From NCBI RefSeq assembly GCF_000019185.1, contig NC_010334.1, positions 4,464,001 through 4,528,000 of the forward strand: 64,000 nt of DNA, written 5' to 3'. A program made the translations under genes and the position numbers. The notes beneath the pieces are model-generated. The model was not told the DNA's origin. It saw only the letters and a program-made list of their open reading frames with translations, and did not search any database. How positions within the stretch are numbered: position 1 is the stretch's first letter; each line of letters opens with the position of its first letter. The DNA is from Shewanella halifaxensis HAW-EB4 (GTDB lineage Bacteria > Pseudomonadota > Gammaproteobacteria > Enterobacterales > Shewanellaceae). Below, piece after piece: positions 51,732-59,980 of this stretch.

Positions 51732-52769
51732 ATGTCGATCACTACATCGGACCCAGCAGCTATACCTCTTTCTCAAGCATTGACCCAAGCCATTGCTAAG
51801 CGTGCAGCGTTTCTAAAGCAAGCAGAGACACAAGATACCGATTGCTACCGTGTATTTCACGGTACCGTAGAGGGTTGTAATGGGCTCAATATTGATCGTT
51901 ACGGCAATGCTTGGCTCATCCAAACCTTTCACCAATCTCTGACTCAAGAAGAGCTTGATGATATTCGCCAGCAACTGGAACAACTTGCGCCTTTGCCTGT
52001 GATCTACAACGATCGCTCAGACAAGAACTCTCGAGTATTAAACCACTTATCAGAAGAGCTACAGAGCTTTGCCACTAGCGAACAGCAGATGCAAGAAAAT
52101 GGCATCCAGTTTACCAGCAAGTTACGCCATGAAGGCCAAGACCCGCTGCTCTTTTTAGATATGCGTATTGGTCGTGAATATGTCGCGGCAAATAGCCAAG
52201 ACAAGAGCGTATTAAACTTATTCTCCTATACCTGCGGTATTGGTACAGCTGCAGCAGTCGGCGGCGCTAAGCGCGTCGTCAATGTCGACTTTTCCTCATT
52301 TGCCTTAGCGGCGGGTCGTAAGAATGCGGCGTTAAACCAAGCTGAAGATGTATGTGAGTTTATTCAAAGTGATGCCTTTCCAGCACTTAGACAACTTGCA
52401 GGACTTAAAGTGGGCGGGCGTCGCAATCAAAAGCTCCCCTCTTACCCTAAGCTGAGTGCAACCGAATTTGATCTAGTGTTTCTCGACCCTCCAAGATACG
52501 CCAAGAGCCCCTTTGGTATTGTCGATCTGGTCAATGACTATCAGAGTCTGTTTAAGCCAGCATTACTGACCACCAAAGCCGGTGGCACAATTGTCTGCTG
52601 CAACAATGTCGCCAAAGTCGATCGCAATGCATGGTTTGACAGCTTAGTGCGCTGCGTCGAGAAACAGGGGCGCTCAGTCACCCAAGTGACTTGGTTAGAC
52701 TGCCACAACGATTTCCCATCATTTGACGGTAATCACCCACTGAAGATAGTGGCACTACAGTTAAGCTAA
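51732..52769 (+). CDS. RlmI-like class I SAM-dependent RNA methyltransferase
   Basis: About 345 residues. 'DTDCYRVFHGTVEGCNGLNIDRYGN' matches the domain that precedes the catalytic fold in RlmI-type 23S rRNA m5C methyltransferases. The Rossmann motif is 'VLNLFSYTCGIGTAAAVGGAKRVVNVD', motif IV 'FDLVFLDPPRYAKSPFG', and the catalytic-cysteine region 'GTIVCCNNVAKV'. The N-terminal PUA domain of RlmI is absent, so the target may differ. The ORF extends back to 51462 across the lipase gene, but that part has no methyltransferase character; ATG 51732 (or 51717) is more likely. Confidence 0.8.
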   Translation: MSITTSDPAAIPLSQALTQAIAKRAAFLKQAETQDTDCYRVFHGTVEGCNGLNIDRYGNAWLIQTFHQSLTQEELDDIRQQLEQLAPLPVIYNDRSDKNSRVLNHLSEELQSFATSEQQMQENGIQFTSKLRHEGQDPLLFLDMRIGREYVAANSQDKSVLNLFSYTCGIGTAAAVGGAKRVVNVDFSSFALAAGRKNAALNQAEDVCEFIQSDAFPALRQLAGLKVGGRRNQKLPSYPKLSATEFDLVFLDPPRYAKSPFGIVDLVNDYQSLFKPALLTTKAGGTIVCCNNVAKVDRNAWFDSLVRCVEKQGRSVTQVTWLDCHNDFPSFDGNHPLKIVALQLS

Positions 52770-53161
52770 CCCGCTTTAGGCAAGATTAGAAATCGTTGCA
52801 AAAAAAGCTTCAAACAGTAAAAAGGCGGCCAACAAACCCGCCTTTTTAACCATCTATTAACCACCAAGCCCCCAAAGGACTATAAACAACAGTTAACACC
52901 AGCCGATAAACCTAAATCTTTTACGACAAAACGACTTAGAAACCAGTGTCACCACGACCATAAAAACCCGCCTAAATTAAGCAAAGACGAATAAAAGTTT
53001 AACGCATAAAAATCAGCCATATAGAAACAAAGTAATCTAAAAAATAGTTTTTTATTTCTTAGTACATAAATTAAACTTTACTTTCCATATTAAAAGCATA
53101 AAATCCGCCTCCTCAAACCAACATTTAAACTTTAATAAGTATCAATCTATAGGAGATAAAG
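52770..53161. other. Intergenic region before MFS gene
   Basis: 390 bp, AT-rich. It contains the methyltransferase terminator (52821-52848) and the AGGAGA site of the next gene. I see nothing else. Confidence 0.6.
52821..52848 (+). terminator. Terminator of methyltransferase gene
   Basis: AAAAGGCGG-(CCAACAAAC)-CCGCCTTTTT hairpin with T-run. Confidence 0.85.
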
Positions 53162-54331
53162 GTGGACATTTCTGCCTGCAAACCACACAAAAACAGTACC
53201 TTCGTACCTGTTGCTGGTTTATCGTTTTTTGCTATCGCTTCAGGCTTTCTAATGAGTCTTATTCCATTGTCACTTGCATCATTTGGCATGGATAGCTCGT
53301 TAGTCGCATGGTTAGCTAGCATCTTCTATCTAGGTATCTTAGTTGGTACAACCTGCATTCAAACAATCGTGGCTAAAATAGGGCACAGAGTTTCACTGAT
53401 GCTTTTTCTTGCCATGTTAACCCTGACAATCGTTGCGATGCTGGCTATGCCGACAGCAGCTGTCTGGCTGACCGCACGTTTTCTCGCCGGCTTTGCCGTT
53501 GCGGGTGTGTTTGTGGTCGTTGAGTCTTGGCTACTGATGGCTGATAGCGCAAAGCAGAGGGCTAAGCGTTTAGGTCTCTATATGACATCGCTCTACGGTG
53601 GTACTGCGCTGGGTCAGCTAGCGATTGGACCATTAGGCATCAATGGTGTCACCCCATTCCTTTGGGTTATAGGTTTACTCATGTTAGCTATCTTGCCACC
53701 TCTTTTAATCAAAAAAGGTCAGCCAGAAAGCCTTGAGCATGAGAAGATCAGCATGCGTGAAGTGAGAAAGATCAGCTTACCAGCTGTGATCGGTTGCTTA
53801 GTCTCAGGCCTGTTACTAGGGCCAATTTATGGCCTAATGCCAAGCTATATCAATGGCCAGTTTGCCAGTACCGAACGAACTGCATTTTTAATGGCGGTGA
53901 TTATCTTAGGTGGTATGTTAATACAACCTTTAGTGAGCTACCTGTCGACAAGGGTTAGTAAGAGCCTATTGATGGCGCTATTTTGCCTACTCGGTACTAT
54001 CGGTATCGTTGGTATCGCCGATGGTACCTCAATTGCGATTATCACCGTAAGTTACTTCTTACTCGGTGCTAGCTGCTTTGCGCTCTACCCTATTGCTATC
54101 TCGCTGGCCTGTGAGACGATGGTACTAGAGAAGATTGTTGCTGCGACAGAGCTAATGCTACTGAGCTACAGTGTCGGCTCGGTATTTGGACCCGTCATTG
54201 CTGAGCACAGCAGTACTTCGGCGCATTCGCTGATCACTTACCTTGCGGTGGTATTGCTGACGACATCAATTTACATGTTGATTAAGAGTCTGCAAAACAC
54301 TCGTAGCGGACACACTCCAGCAATTGGTTAA
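53162..54331 (+). CDS. MFS transporter (YcaD-like)
   Basis: 389-residue major facilitator with about twelve membrane helices. 'FLAGFAVAGVFVVVESWLLMADSAKQRAKRLGLYMTSLYGG' contains the MFS loop and the feature typical of the YcaD branch. Start is GTG 53162 with AGGAGA about five bases upstream. No substrate can be inferred. Monocistronic. Confidence 0.88.
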   Translation: MDISACKPHKNSTFVPVAGLSFFAIASGFLMSLIPLSLASFGMDSSLVAWLASIFYLGILVGTTCIQTIVAKIGHRVSLMLFLAMLTLTIVAMLAMPTAAVWLTARFLAGFAVAGVFVVVESWLLMADSAKQRAKRLGLYMTSLYGGTALGQLAIGPLGINGVTPFLWVIGLLMLAILPPLLIKKGQPESLEHEKISMREVRKISLPAVIGCLVSGLLLGPIYGLMPSYINGQFASTERTAFLMAVIILGGMLIQPLVSYLSTRVSKSLLMALFCLLGTIGIVGIADGTSIAIITVSYFLLGASCFALYPIAISLACETMVLEKIVAATELMLLSYSVGSVFGPVIAEHSSTSAHSLITYLAVVLLTTSIYMLIKSLQNTRSGHTPAIG

Positions 54332-54353
54332 TCGCCACTTAGAGTAATATAAA

Positions 54354-54376
54354 GAGCGCAGCGTAAGCTGCGCTTT
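54354..54376 (+). terminator. Terminator of MFS gene
   Basis: AGCGCAGC-GTAA-GCTGCGCTTTT. Confidence 0.88.
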
Positions 54377-54585
54377 TGCTATCTGCTCCACAACAAAAAT
54401 AACCGAGACTTCTTGCCCACAAGGGGCGATTTTTAAGTGAGAAAGCACTAAAATAGGCACTTTATGATTTTCTATATCTGATCGCTAAACTAAAATAGTT
54501 ACTTGAAGAAATAGTTATTCAAAATAGTATCTAGCAGAATATAGTCGCCAATATTATCGTTCCAACGCTTTAGAGTACCCAATCA

Positions 54586-55722
54586 GTGAAATGTGCCCAC
54601 TTTGTTCAGCAGCAATGTCTTTCTTGCCGCCATATAAACCAACCCATGCCTGTGCAAGTCGCAGCAAAGTCACAAGTACTAAGCCAGCTACTGAGTGGCT
54701 TTGAGGTTGAGCAGTGGCGCGAGCCTGTATTCGGCCCAGAAAGTGGTTTTCGTAATAAGGCTAAAATGGTGGTTCTTGGCGCGGCGCATCAACCCATCTT
54801 AGGCATTGTTACCCCAACAGGTGAGCCTGTAAGCTTGTGCGATTGCAACTTATATCCAATCGATATGCAGCAGCTGTTGCATCGTCTTGAGCTGTTTGTG
54901 CGCCAAGCAGGCATACCGCCTTACAATGTCGATAAAGTAAAAGGCGAGCTTAAGTTCATCTTGCTGACTCGCAGTCAGATCAAGGGCGAATACCTACTGC
55001 GTTTTGTGCTCCGATCCCATAAATCTATCGAGCGTATAGAGCGAGAGCTACCGCAGCTATTAAGCGAGTACCCACAGATTAAAGTGGTATCGGTAAATAT
55101 TCAGCCTGTGCATATGGCTATTCTCGAAGGGGAAGAAGAGCTTTTCCTCACCGAAGAGACACGCTTATCAGAACAGTTTAACGATGTACCTCTGTTCATT
55201 CGACCAAAGAGCTTCTTTCAGACTCACCCAGAAATAGCAGCCAAGCTCTATCAAACGGCTCGAGAGTGGGTGGCAGAGCTTAAGCCGGATACGCTTTGGG
55301 ATCTATTCTGCGGCGTCGGAGGTTTTGGTCTGCACTGCGCATCGAAACAGAGTGCATTAACCGGGATTGAGATCTCGGCCGAAGCGATCACCTGCGCCAA
55401 GTTATCGGCAGAGGCGATGGGCTTAACTCAAGTTAACTTTACCGCACTGGACTCTACCGGCTTTGCTCAAGGCTGTGATGCCAAAGACAAGCCCGATGTG
55501 GTTATCGTCAATCCGCCAAGACGTGGTATAGGTGAAAGCTTGTGTCAATCACTGTCGGCATTCGCCCCTAAAGCCATCTTGTACTCAAGCTGCAATCCAC
55601 ACACCTTGGCCAAAGATTTAGCCTGTATTCAGGGCTACCGAGTCCAAAAGGTGCAGCTATTCGACATGTTCCCCCATACGGATCATTTCGAAGTCTTAGT
55701 CATGTTACTTAAAGACGCTTAA
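54586..55722 (+). CDS. rlmC: 23S rRNA (uracil-747-C5)-methyltransferase RlmC
   Basis: Iron-sulphur SAM methyltransferase that makes m5U747 in 23S rRNA, 378 residues. Cysteines near the N-terminus ('MKCAHFVQQQCLSCRH', and 'CDCNLYP' at about 84) fit the [4Fe-4S] site; SAM motif 'LWDLFCGVGGFGLHCA'; motif IV 'VIVNPPRRGIG'; catalytic cysteine 'ILYSSCNPHTLAKDL'. It starts with GTG. The absence of a TRAM domain supports RlmC over RlmD. Confidence 0.95.
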   Translation: MKCAHFVQQQCLSCRHINQPMPVQVAAKSQVLSQLLSGFEVEQWREPVFGPESGFRNKAKMVVLGAAHQPILGIVTPTGEPVSLCDCNLYPIDMQQLLHRLELFVRQAGIPPYNVDKVKGELKFILLTRSQIKGEYLLRFVLRSHKSIERIERELPQLLSEYPQIKVVSVNIQPVHMAILEGEEELFLTEETRLSEQFNDVPLFIRPKSFFQTHPEIAAKLYQTAREWVAELKPDTLWDLFCGVGGFGLHCASKQSALTGIEISAEAITCAKLSAEAMGLTQVNFTALDSTGFAQGCDAKDKPDVVIVNPPRRGIGESLCQSLSAFAPKAILYSSCNPHTLAKDLACIQGYRVQKVQLFDMFPHTDHFEVLVMLLKDA

Positions 55723-55740
55723 TCGCCACAGCACCTTCCA

Positions 55741-55770
55741 ACATCAAGGCTTAACCCTAAGTCTTGATGT
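55741..55770 (+). terminator. Hairpin after rlmC
   Basis: ACATCAAG-G-CTTA-ACCC-TAAG-T-CTTGATGT, a long stem with one mismatch 18 bp after rlmC. It has no T-run. Confidence 0.5.
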
Positions 55771-55874
55771 GCTTGCTAAGATATTTTTCCAGCCAATCCC
55801 CGTCCTCTGAAGCATAAGGGTTAGCTAAAGCTAACTACGGGATAACCGTTTTAAATTAACCAGATACGATCCAG

Positions 55875-55951
55875 ATCCCAAAAAAATAGATTTGGGATAA
55901 GCAAATGCGACCTAATTCAAGTAAATGAGACATATTGTCCGTGAGCAATAT
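55875..55951. promoter_or_regulatory. Two dyads upstream of the molbindin gene
   Basis: ATCCCAAA (55875-55882) with TTTGGGAT (55891-55898), and ATATTG (55932-55937) with CAATAT (55946-55951). They precede the mop-like gene and may be regulatory. No full ModE site was recognised. Confidence 0.35.
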
Positions 55952-56004
55952 CAATCCCACAATAAGCTCTTTATAATAAAGCCTTTATTATTAAGGATAT
56001 ACTT

Positions 56005-56214
56005 ATGAAAATCAGCGCACGCAACACACTAAACGGTACTATCAAATCAATCGACGAAGGTTCAGTAAACAACGAAGTTGTTATCGAACTAGCACCGGGT
56101 GTTGAAATCACTTCAGTTGTGACTAAGAAGTCTTGTGAGCAACTAGGTCTAGTTGTTGGTGGTCAAGCATACGCGATCATCAAAGCAAGCAACGTAATGG
56201 TTGCTGTAGACTAA
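56005..56214 (+). CDS. Molbindin (TOBE/Mop-domain protein)
   Basis: 69-residue protein made of a single Mop/TOBE domain: 'MKISARNTLNGTIKSIDEGSVNNEVVIEL' and 'VTKKSCEQLGLVVGGQAYAIIKASNVMVAVD'. Such molbindins assemble into hexamers that store molybdate or related oxyanions in the cytoplasm. ATG has AAGGA upstream. Codon use is strongly biased toward common codons, suggesting good expression. Monocistronic. Confidence 0.93.
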   Translation: MKISARNTLNGTIKSIDEGSVNNEVVIELAPGVEITSVVTKKSCEQLGLVVGGQAYAIIKASNVMVAVD

Positions 56215-56228
56215 GCAAATGCTTAATG

Positions 56229-56265
56229 AAAAAGCCGCAAGCACCTTGGTGTTTGCGGCTTTTTT
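56229..56265. terminator. Bidirectional terminator after molbindin gene
   Basis: AAAAAGCCGCAA / TTGCGGCTTTTT with further inner CACC/GGTG pairing, T-runs on both strands. Confidence 0.9.
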
Positions 56266-56292
56266 GTTTCAATCTGCTGCTAAACTAAATAG

Positions 56293-56616
56293 CTAGGCTC
56301 CCATCAAGGAGATAACTGAGCCGATAATAATCAGAGACACCCCAGCCAAAATCGTATATTTCACCCGTGTCGCGCGCTTATAGGCCAATAAGCCTTGATA
56401 CTGAATATCGATATTCTCGCAGTTTTCAAAACCTCGGCCCAGCGTCCAAATAAACAGCGTCGTGCGATCGAAAGAGGAGATAAATGAGCCTTGGGACCCC
56501 AGTAGACGCTCCCATAGCGCCTTATCATGTTGCTTTAGCACTCGGTTCAGCTCCGGCAAGCCCATAAAAGCTAATCCCACAAACAGAATAATAAAGCCCA
56601 TAGCCAATACCGCCAT
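56293..56616 (-). CDS. Two-helix membrane protein, UspB-like layout
   Basis: About 107 residues. An N-terminal hydrophobic helix ('VLAMGFIILFVGLAFMGL') and a C-terminal helix ('YTILAGVSLIIIGSVISLM') flank a polar middle part with 'LFIWTLGRGFENCENIDIQ'. ATG 56616 follows a perfect AGGAGG at five bases, which decides it over the 12-residue longer frame. The architecture recalls universal stress protein B, but I could not confirm sequence similarity. Function unknown. Confidence 0.65.
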   Translation of the reverse strand: MAVLAMGFIILFVGLAFMGLPELNRVLKQHDKALWERLLGSQGSFISSFDRTTLFIWTLGRGFENCENIDIQYQGLLAYKRATRVKYTILAGVSLIIIGSVISLMGA

Positions 56617-56725
56617 CATCCCCTCCTGGTCAAAAATCATCCTCATGTACAACTAACATCGAATATTTCCGCTAGGATGTAAAGTCGACAATGGCTATCG
56701 CTGTCAATTATTAAGCTTGATTATA

Positions 56726-57229
56726 CTATTTAATCATTCTAAATCCGGCGTATTGCACCTCAGTTTGCTGAGTAGAGGGCATCTTAAGTAACCTTGGATC
56801 TAGACTATTCGCCGATGCAGCTTTACCGCTGCAACCACAGCCACCCGATGAACCACCACAGCAACCGCCCTTCTTCTCATGATTCAATGAAGCTCGCCCC
56901 TGAGAGGCGTCAAGCAAACGGTGATTCAAATCTTTCGCTCTGCTGATAAGCTCTGCCAGATCTAAACTGTTATCTGCCTGACTCACGCTAATACCCGCAT
57001 CGAGCAACTTGCCTAACATACGCTCACCAATATGCTGCACCAACACAATATCGGTTTTATGCTCGATGATAAGGTTTAGCATCGCCTTTTTAGCACTGCA
57101 ACCTCCACTCATCGCTGGATTATCATGCAGGGCAATTAACTGCTGATACTCATCAAAAAAGCCGATCTGCGGCGCTTTAGTAAAGTGAGTCGCTAAACGA
57201 TCTCGACTCATAGGAATAGCAATGACCAT
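56726..57229 (-). CDS. NifX/NafY-like (dinitrogenase cofactor) domain protein with Cys-rich tail
   Basis: 167 residues. The N-terminal domain (1-105) reads 'MVIAIPMSRDRLATHFTKAPQIGFF', 'MSGGCSAKKAMLNLIIEHKTDIVLVQHIGERMLGKLLDAGI', the fold that binds iron-molybdenum cofactor-like ligands in NifX and NafY. Near residues 120-135 a glycine/cysteine-rich stretch, 'GGCCGGSSGGCGCSG', looks like a metal or cluster site. No nif genes are in the window. It starts two bases after the DUF134 stop, so the two genes are one operon. Confidence 0.85.
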   Translation of the reverse strand: MVIAIPMSRDRLATHFTKAPQIGFFDEYQQLIALHDNPAMSGGCSAKKAMLNLIIEHKTDIVLVQHIGERMLGKLLDAGISVSQADNSLDLAELISRAKDLNHRLLDASQGRASLNHEKKGGCCGGSSGGCGCSGKAASANSLDPRLLKMPSTQQTEVQYAGFRMIK

Positions 57230-57231
57230 GA

Positions 57232-57522
57232 TTAATCCTTTTTCACATTGAGAGGAAGTAAAAGCGCCTGACCTTGAGTGACCGCCGTTGCCACTTTCCT
57301 GCGCGCACTCGCCAACAGATAACCAAAGGTTTGCCGTGAGATCCCCATTGATGCCGCGGCATCGAGCTGACTCAGTTTTTGTACATCTCCTAGGTTGAGT
57401 GCCTCAAATTCATCAGCTTCTAACTGAATTTTCTCAAGCTCACTCGATGGAATGCCATTGGGTTTAAATAAACTACATGGCACACAGCTACTTAGGTGGC
57501 GGCATTTCTTAGGTCTAGACAT
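57232..57522 (-). CDS. DUF134 (UPF0251) putative DNA-binding protein
   Basis: 96 residues. 'MSRPKKCRHLSSCVPCSLFKPNGI' has three cysteines, and 'LSQLDAAASMGISRQTFGYLLASARRKVA' is a sigma-region-4-like helix-turn-helix, both typical of DUF134. Members often neighbour NifX-like genes, as here. It is probably a redox- or metal-responsive regulator of its own operon, by inference from the cysteines and the dyad upstream. Confidence 0.88.
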   Translation of the reverse strand: MSRPKKCRHLSSCVPCSLFKPNGIPSSELEKIQLEADEFEALNLGDVQKLSQLDAAASMGISRQTFGYLLASARRKVATAVTQGQALLLPLNVKKD

Positions 57523-57612
57523 AACAAACTGCCCCCTGACTATCTTGTTGGAATTAATTCGTTGGAGTGAATTGGTTGCGCTTTTACCTTGTTATGCAGC
57601 TAATTACTGCAA

Positions 57613-57652
57613 GTTATTGGCTTACGCCAATAACCACTATTATTGGTTATGT
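57613..57652. promoter_or_regulatory. Overlapping dyads upstream of DUF134-NifX operon
   Basis: GTTATTGG (57613-57620)-N6-CCAATAAC (57627-57634) is perfect. The right half then pairs again with a following GGTTAT. Three alternating half-sites suggest cooperative binding. It lies about 90-130 bp upstream of the DUF134 gene, which may encode its ligand. Confidence 0.45.
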
Positions 57653-57788
57653 GTTCTCTGCAAACTGAGGGGGGAGTCACACTCAAAAATATTCGCCGAG
57701 CCTAAATAACGGTTACGTACAAAAGCACCGCCTACACAAGCATTAGCTATATAAGCGTTGAATTATAGGTAAAAGGTAGATTGAAGGC

Positions 57789-58379
57789 TTATCGTGGCCA
57801 CTTGATTACCTGCTGACAGATGGCGTTGAGCAGGTACTCATCGTGGGAGATCACCAACAGGCCTATATTGCGGCGCTTTGCACAGACGAGCAGCTGTTGC
57901 CAAAATTCGGCTTGGGTCACCATATCAAGATGAGCGGTTACTTCATCACAGATCAAATACTCAGTGGTCGGTACCAGCGCCCGGATCAAATTAAAGCGCT
58001 GTAGCTGGCCGCCAGAAAGTTGGTTAGGTCGTCTCGCTAACCAAGACGCCTCCAAACCATACTCACTCAACAGGGGCAGGTAGGCCTCGCCTTTCCAGCT
58101 CTCATTTAACGAAGCCTTTAACGTCAGCCGCGGATTAAAGGCGAACTCACTCTGCTGGATTAACCACTGCACTGGATTGGCTTGGTTAACCTGCCTCATT
58201 GGCAACTCGAGTAATTCGACATCGGCCGTTATCATTCCCGCAAGTACACTCGCTAACGATGACTTACCTACACCGCTGGGACCAGAGATCCCCAATACCT
58301 CACCCCGCGGCAAATAGATATCGGGAAATTCAATCCTCTTATTGCGACGGTGTAGATAACCATTACGCAGCGTTAGCAT
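57789..58379 (-). CDS. nikE: ABC transporter ATPase (NikE-like)
   Basis: 196 residues, the shorter of two ATPases. Walker A 'GPSGVGKSSLASVL', signature 'QLSGGQLQRFNLIRA', Walker B 'YLICDEVTAHLD' and H loop 'LLVISHDEYLL' are intact. It pairs with the adjacent ATPase in an oligopeptide/nickel-type (PepT) importer. Overlaps nikD by 17 bp. The name rests on the nikR neighbour. Confidence 0.82.
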   Translation of the reverse strand: MLTLRNGYLHRRNKRIEFPDIYLPRGEVLGISGPSGVGKSSLASVLAGMITADVELLELPMRQVNQANPVQWLIQQSEFAFNPRLTLKASLNESWKGEAYLPLLSEYGLEASWLARRPNQLSGGQLQRFNLIRALVPTTEYLICDEVTAHLDMVTQAEFWQQLLVCAKRRNIGLLVISHDEYLLNAICQQVIKWPR

Positions 58380-59070
58380 TTGTTAGCCCCCAGTGCTCAG
58401 GCAGAGCCGCCCACAGACTTTGTGTATAGCTGTCGCAGGTGCCGTTACGAATATTGGCAGCTGTGGTGATCTCAACCAGCTTGCCATCGCGCAGCACCAA
58501 GATGCGGTCGGCCACCGTAAGCAACTGCCTTAGGTTATGACTTATCACCATCACAGCAACGTCCTCACTTTGAGCCAAGTAAGCGAGGTGTTGATAGATC
58601 GCCTCGGCGGCCTGTGTATCTAGGCCGCAGCATGGCTCATCGGCAATCATGATTTCACTGGCCTGCCAACAGGCCTGAGCCAGTAATGCCCGTTTAGCCA
58701 TGCCACCAGACAGCTGATGGCGATAACAACGCGTAATATCTGCCGCCAGCGGGAAACGCCTCTTGCGTGTCGCGCCCTTAGGCACTCGGCTCAAGGCATA
58801 ACTTAATTGCGATGAAATCCGCCTTAAAGGGTCGAGCACCGAAGCTGACTGGGCCGCCAATACTCGCCTATCACCACTGCGATGGAGCACCTGACCACTT
58901 AAGTTAAACCCGTCCGGCACTTGGCCTAATAGAGCCTGCGCTAATAGGCTCTTGCCGCTACCGCTCGCTCCTACCACACCGAATACTTCGCCCTTAGCAA
59001 TCGAGAAACTTAAGGGGGATAACAAGCAGATGTCACTCGATTGAATACTGAGTTTATCGACACACAACAT
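58363..59070 (-). CDS. nikD: ABC transporter ATPase (NikD-like)
   Basis: 235 residues. Walker A 'GASGSGKSLLAQALLG', signature 'QLSGGMAKRALLAQA', Walker B 'IMIADEPCCGLD' and 'VMVISHNLRQL'. Together with NikE it drives the importer. The start touches the nikC stop codon, so the operon is tightly coupled. Nickel as substrate is inferred from the nikR neighbour. Confidence 0.83.
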   Translation of the reverse strand: MLCVDKLSIQSSDICLLSPLSFSIAKGEVFGVVGASGSGKSLLAQALLGQVPDGFNLSGQVLHRSGDRRVLAAQSASVLDPLRRISSQLSYALSRVPKGATRKRRFPLAADITRCYRHQLSGGMAKRALLAQACWQASEIMIADEPCCGLDTQAAEAIYQHLAYLAQSEDVAVMVISHNLRQLLTVADRILVLRDGKLVEITTAANIRNGTCDSYTQSLWAALPEHWGLTNANAA

Positions 59071-59894
59071 TACACAGCTCCTTTAAGATGGGTCTGCGGC
59101 CCCTGGCGCAGCGCCGCCAATAACTGCTGGGCAATATAAGACAGCAGCAGTAAGCAGATAAGCAGTAACAACCCAGGGCACACACCCAGCCACCAATGTC
59201 CGGTAAGTACATATTGGCTCGCTTGAGCGAGCAGGGCTCCCATAGACGGGCTATCTGGATTTAAGCCAAAGCCCAAAAAGGTTAAGGCAGCCATATGAGT
59301 CAAGGCGTGGGGAAACAGGAGCAAGCCTCCTATCCACCACTGAGGCAGAATATGTGGCAACATATGGGTTTTAAGCCGTTGCCACGGGGAGCGACCAAAC
59401 TGACAGGCTAACTGATAATAGGGAGTCGACTGCACTTGCTGCATCTCAAAGCGCAATAGCCGCGTAAGCTTGGGCCAGTGGCTCAGTGCTATGGCAATCA
59501 CTAAGCCCCACTCGGCCCCACCAAAGGCCAAAGAGAGCAAGATCAGTAGCAGCAGATGCGGCAGCGACATAAACAGATCCACGAGCAAGTCCACCAGCCA
59601 ACGGCAGTATGGATGCAGCATGGCGAACATCGCCATCATCAGCGCTAAGAGACTACTCATCAGCACCGCGAGCCCCCCCACATAGATGCTCTGGGCCAGC
59701 GCTTGTAAGCTACGACTAAACAGATCTCGCCCTAACCAATCGGTACCAAAAAAATACGCCATAGAGGGAGCTTGATACTTATGCAGCAGATTGAGTTCTG
59801 CCCCCTGAAATGGCCATAAAAAGGCGGTCAGTACCAACAGCAGTAAGCAGGCGGATGCTAAAATAAATGTCGGCTGGCGCAGTGTGCTATGCAT
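59070..59894 (-). CDS. nikC: ABC transporter permease (NikC-like)
   Basis: 274 residues. N-terminal helix, then 'FFGTDWLGRDLFSRSLQAL', the usual start of DppC/NikC permeases, and five further helices. The ATPase-contact loop 'TRLLRFEMQQVQSTPYYQLACQFGRSPWQ' is present. Partner of NikB. An 86-bp gap with no gene separates it from nikB. Confidence 0.84.
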   Translation of the reverse strand: MHSTLRQPTFILASACLLLLVLTAFLWPFQGAELNLLHKYQAPSMAYFFGTDWLGRDLFSRSLQALAQSIYVGGLAVLMSSLLALMMAMFAMLHPYCRWLVDLLVDLFMSLPHLLLLILLSLAFGGAEWGLVIAIALSHWPKLTRLLRFEMQQVQSTPYYQLACQFGRSPWQRLKTHMLPHILPQWWIGGLLLFPHALTHMAALTFLGFGLNPDSPSMGALLAQASQYVLTGHWWLGVCPGLLLLICLLLLSYIAQQLLAALRQGPQTHLKGAV

Positions 59895-59980
59895 CTTTCG
59901 CCTCCTGCATACATATCGGCTGGCGCGACATATTGCGCATTTTGCATCTCCGAAAGAGAGCTGAGCTGACGCAGTAGCTT

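Noticed and set aside
55741..55951. Leader of the molbindin gene considered as a molybdenum-cofactor riboswitch
   Set aside because: The hairpins are isolated and lack the multi-helix arrangement of that class, and the first lies directly after rlmC.
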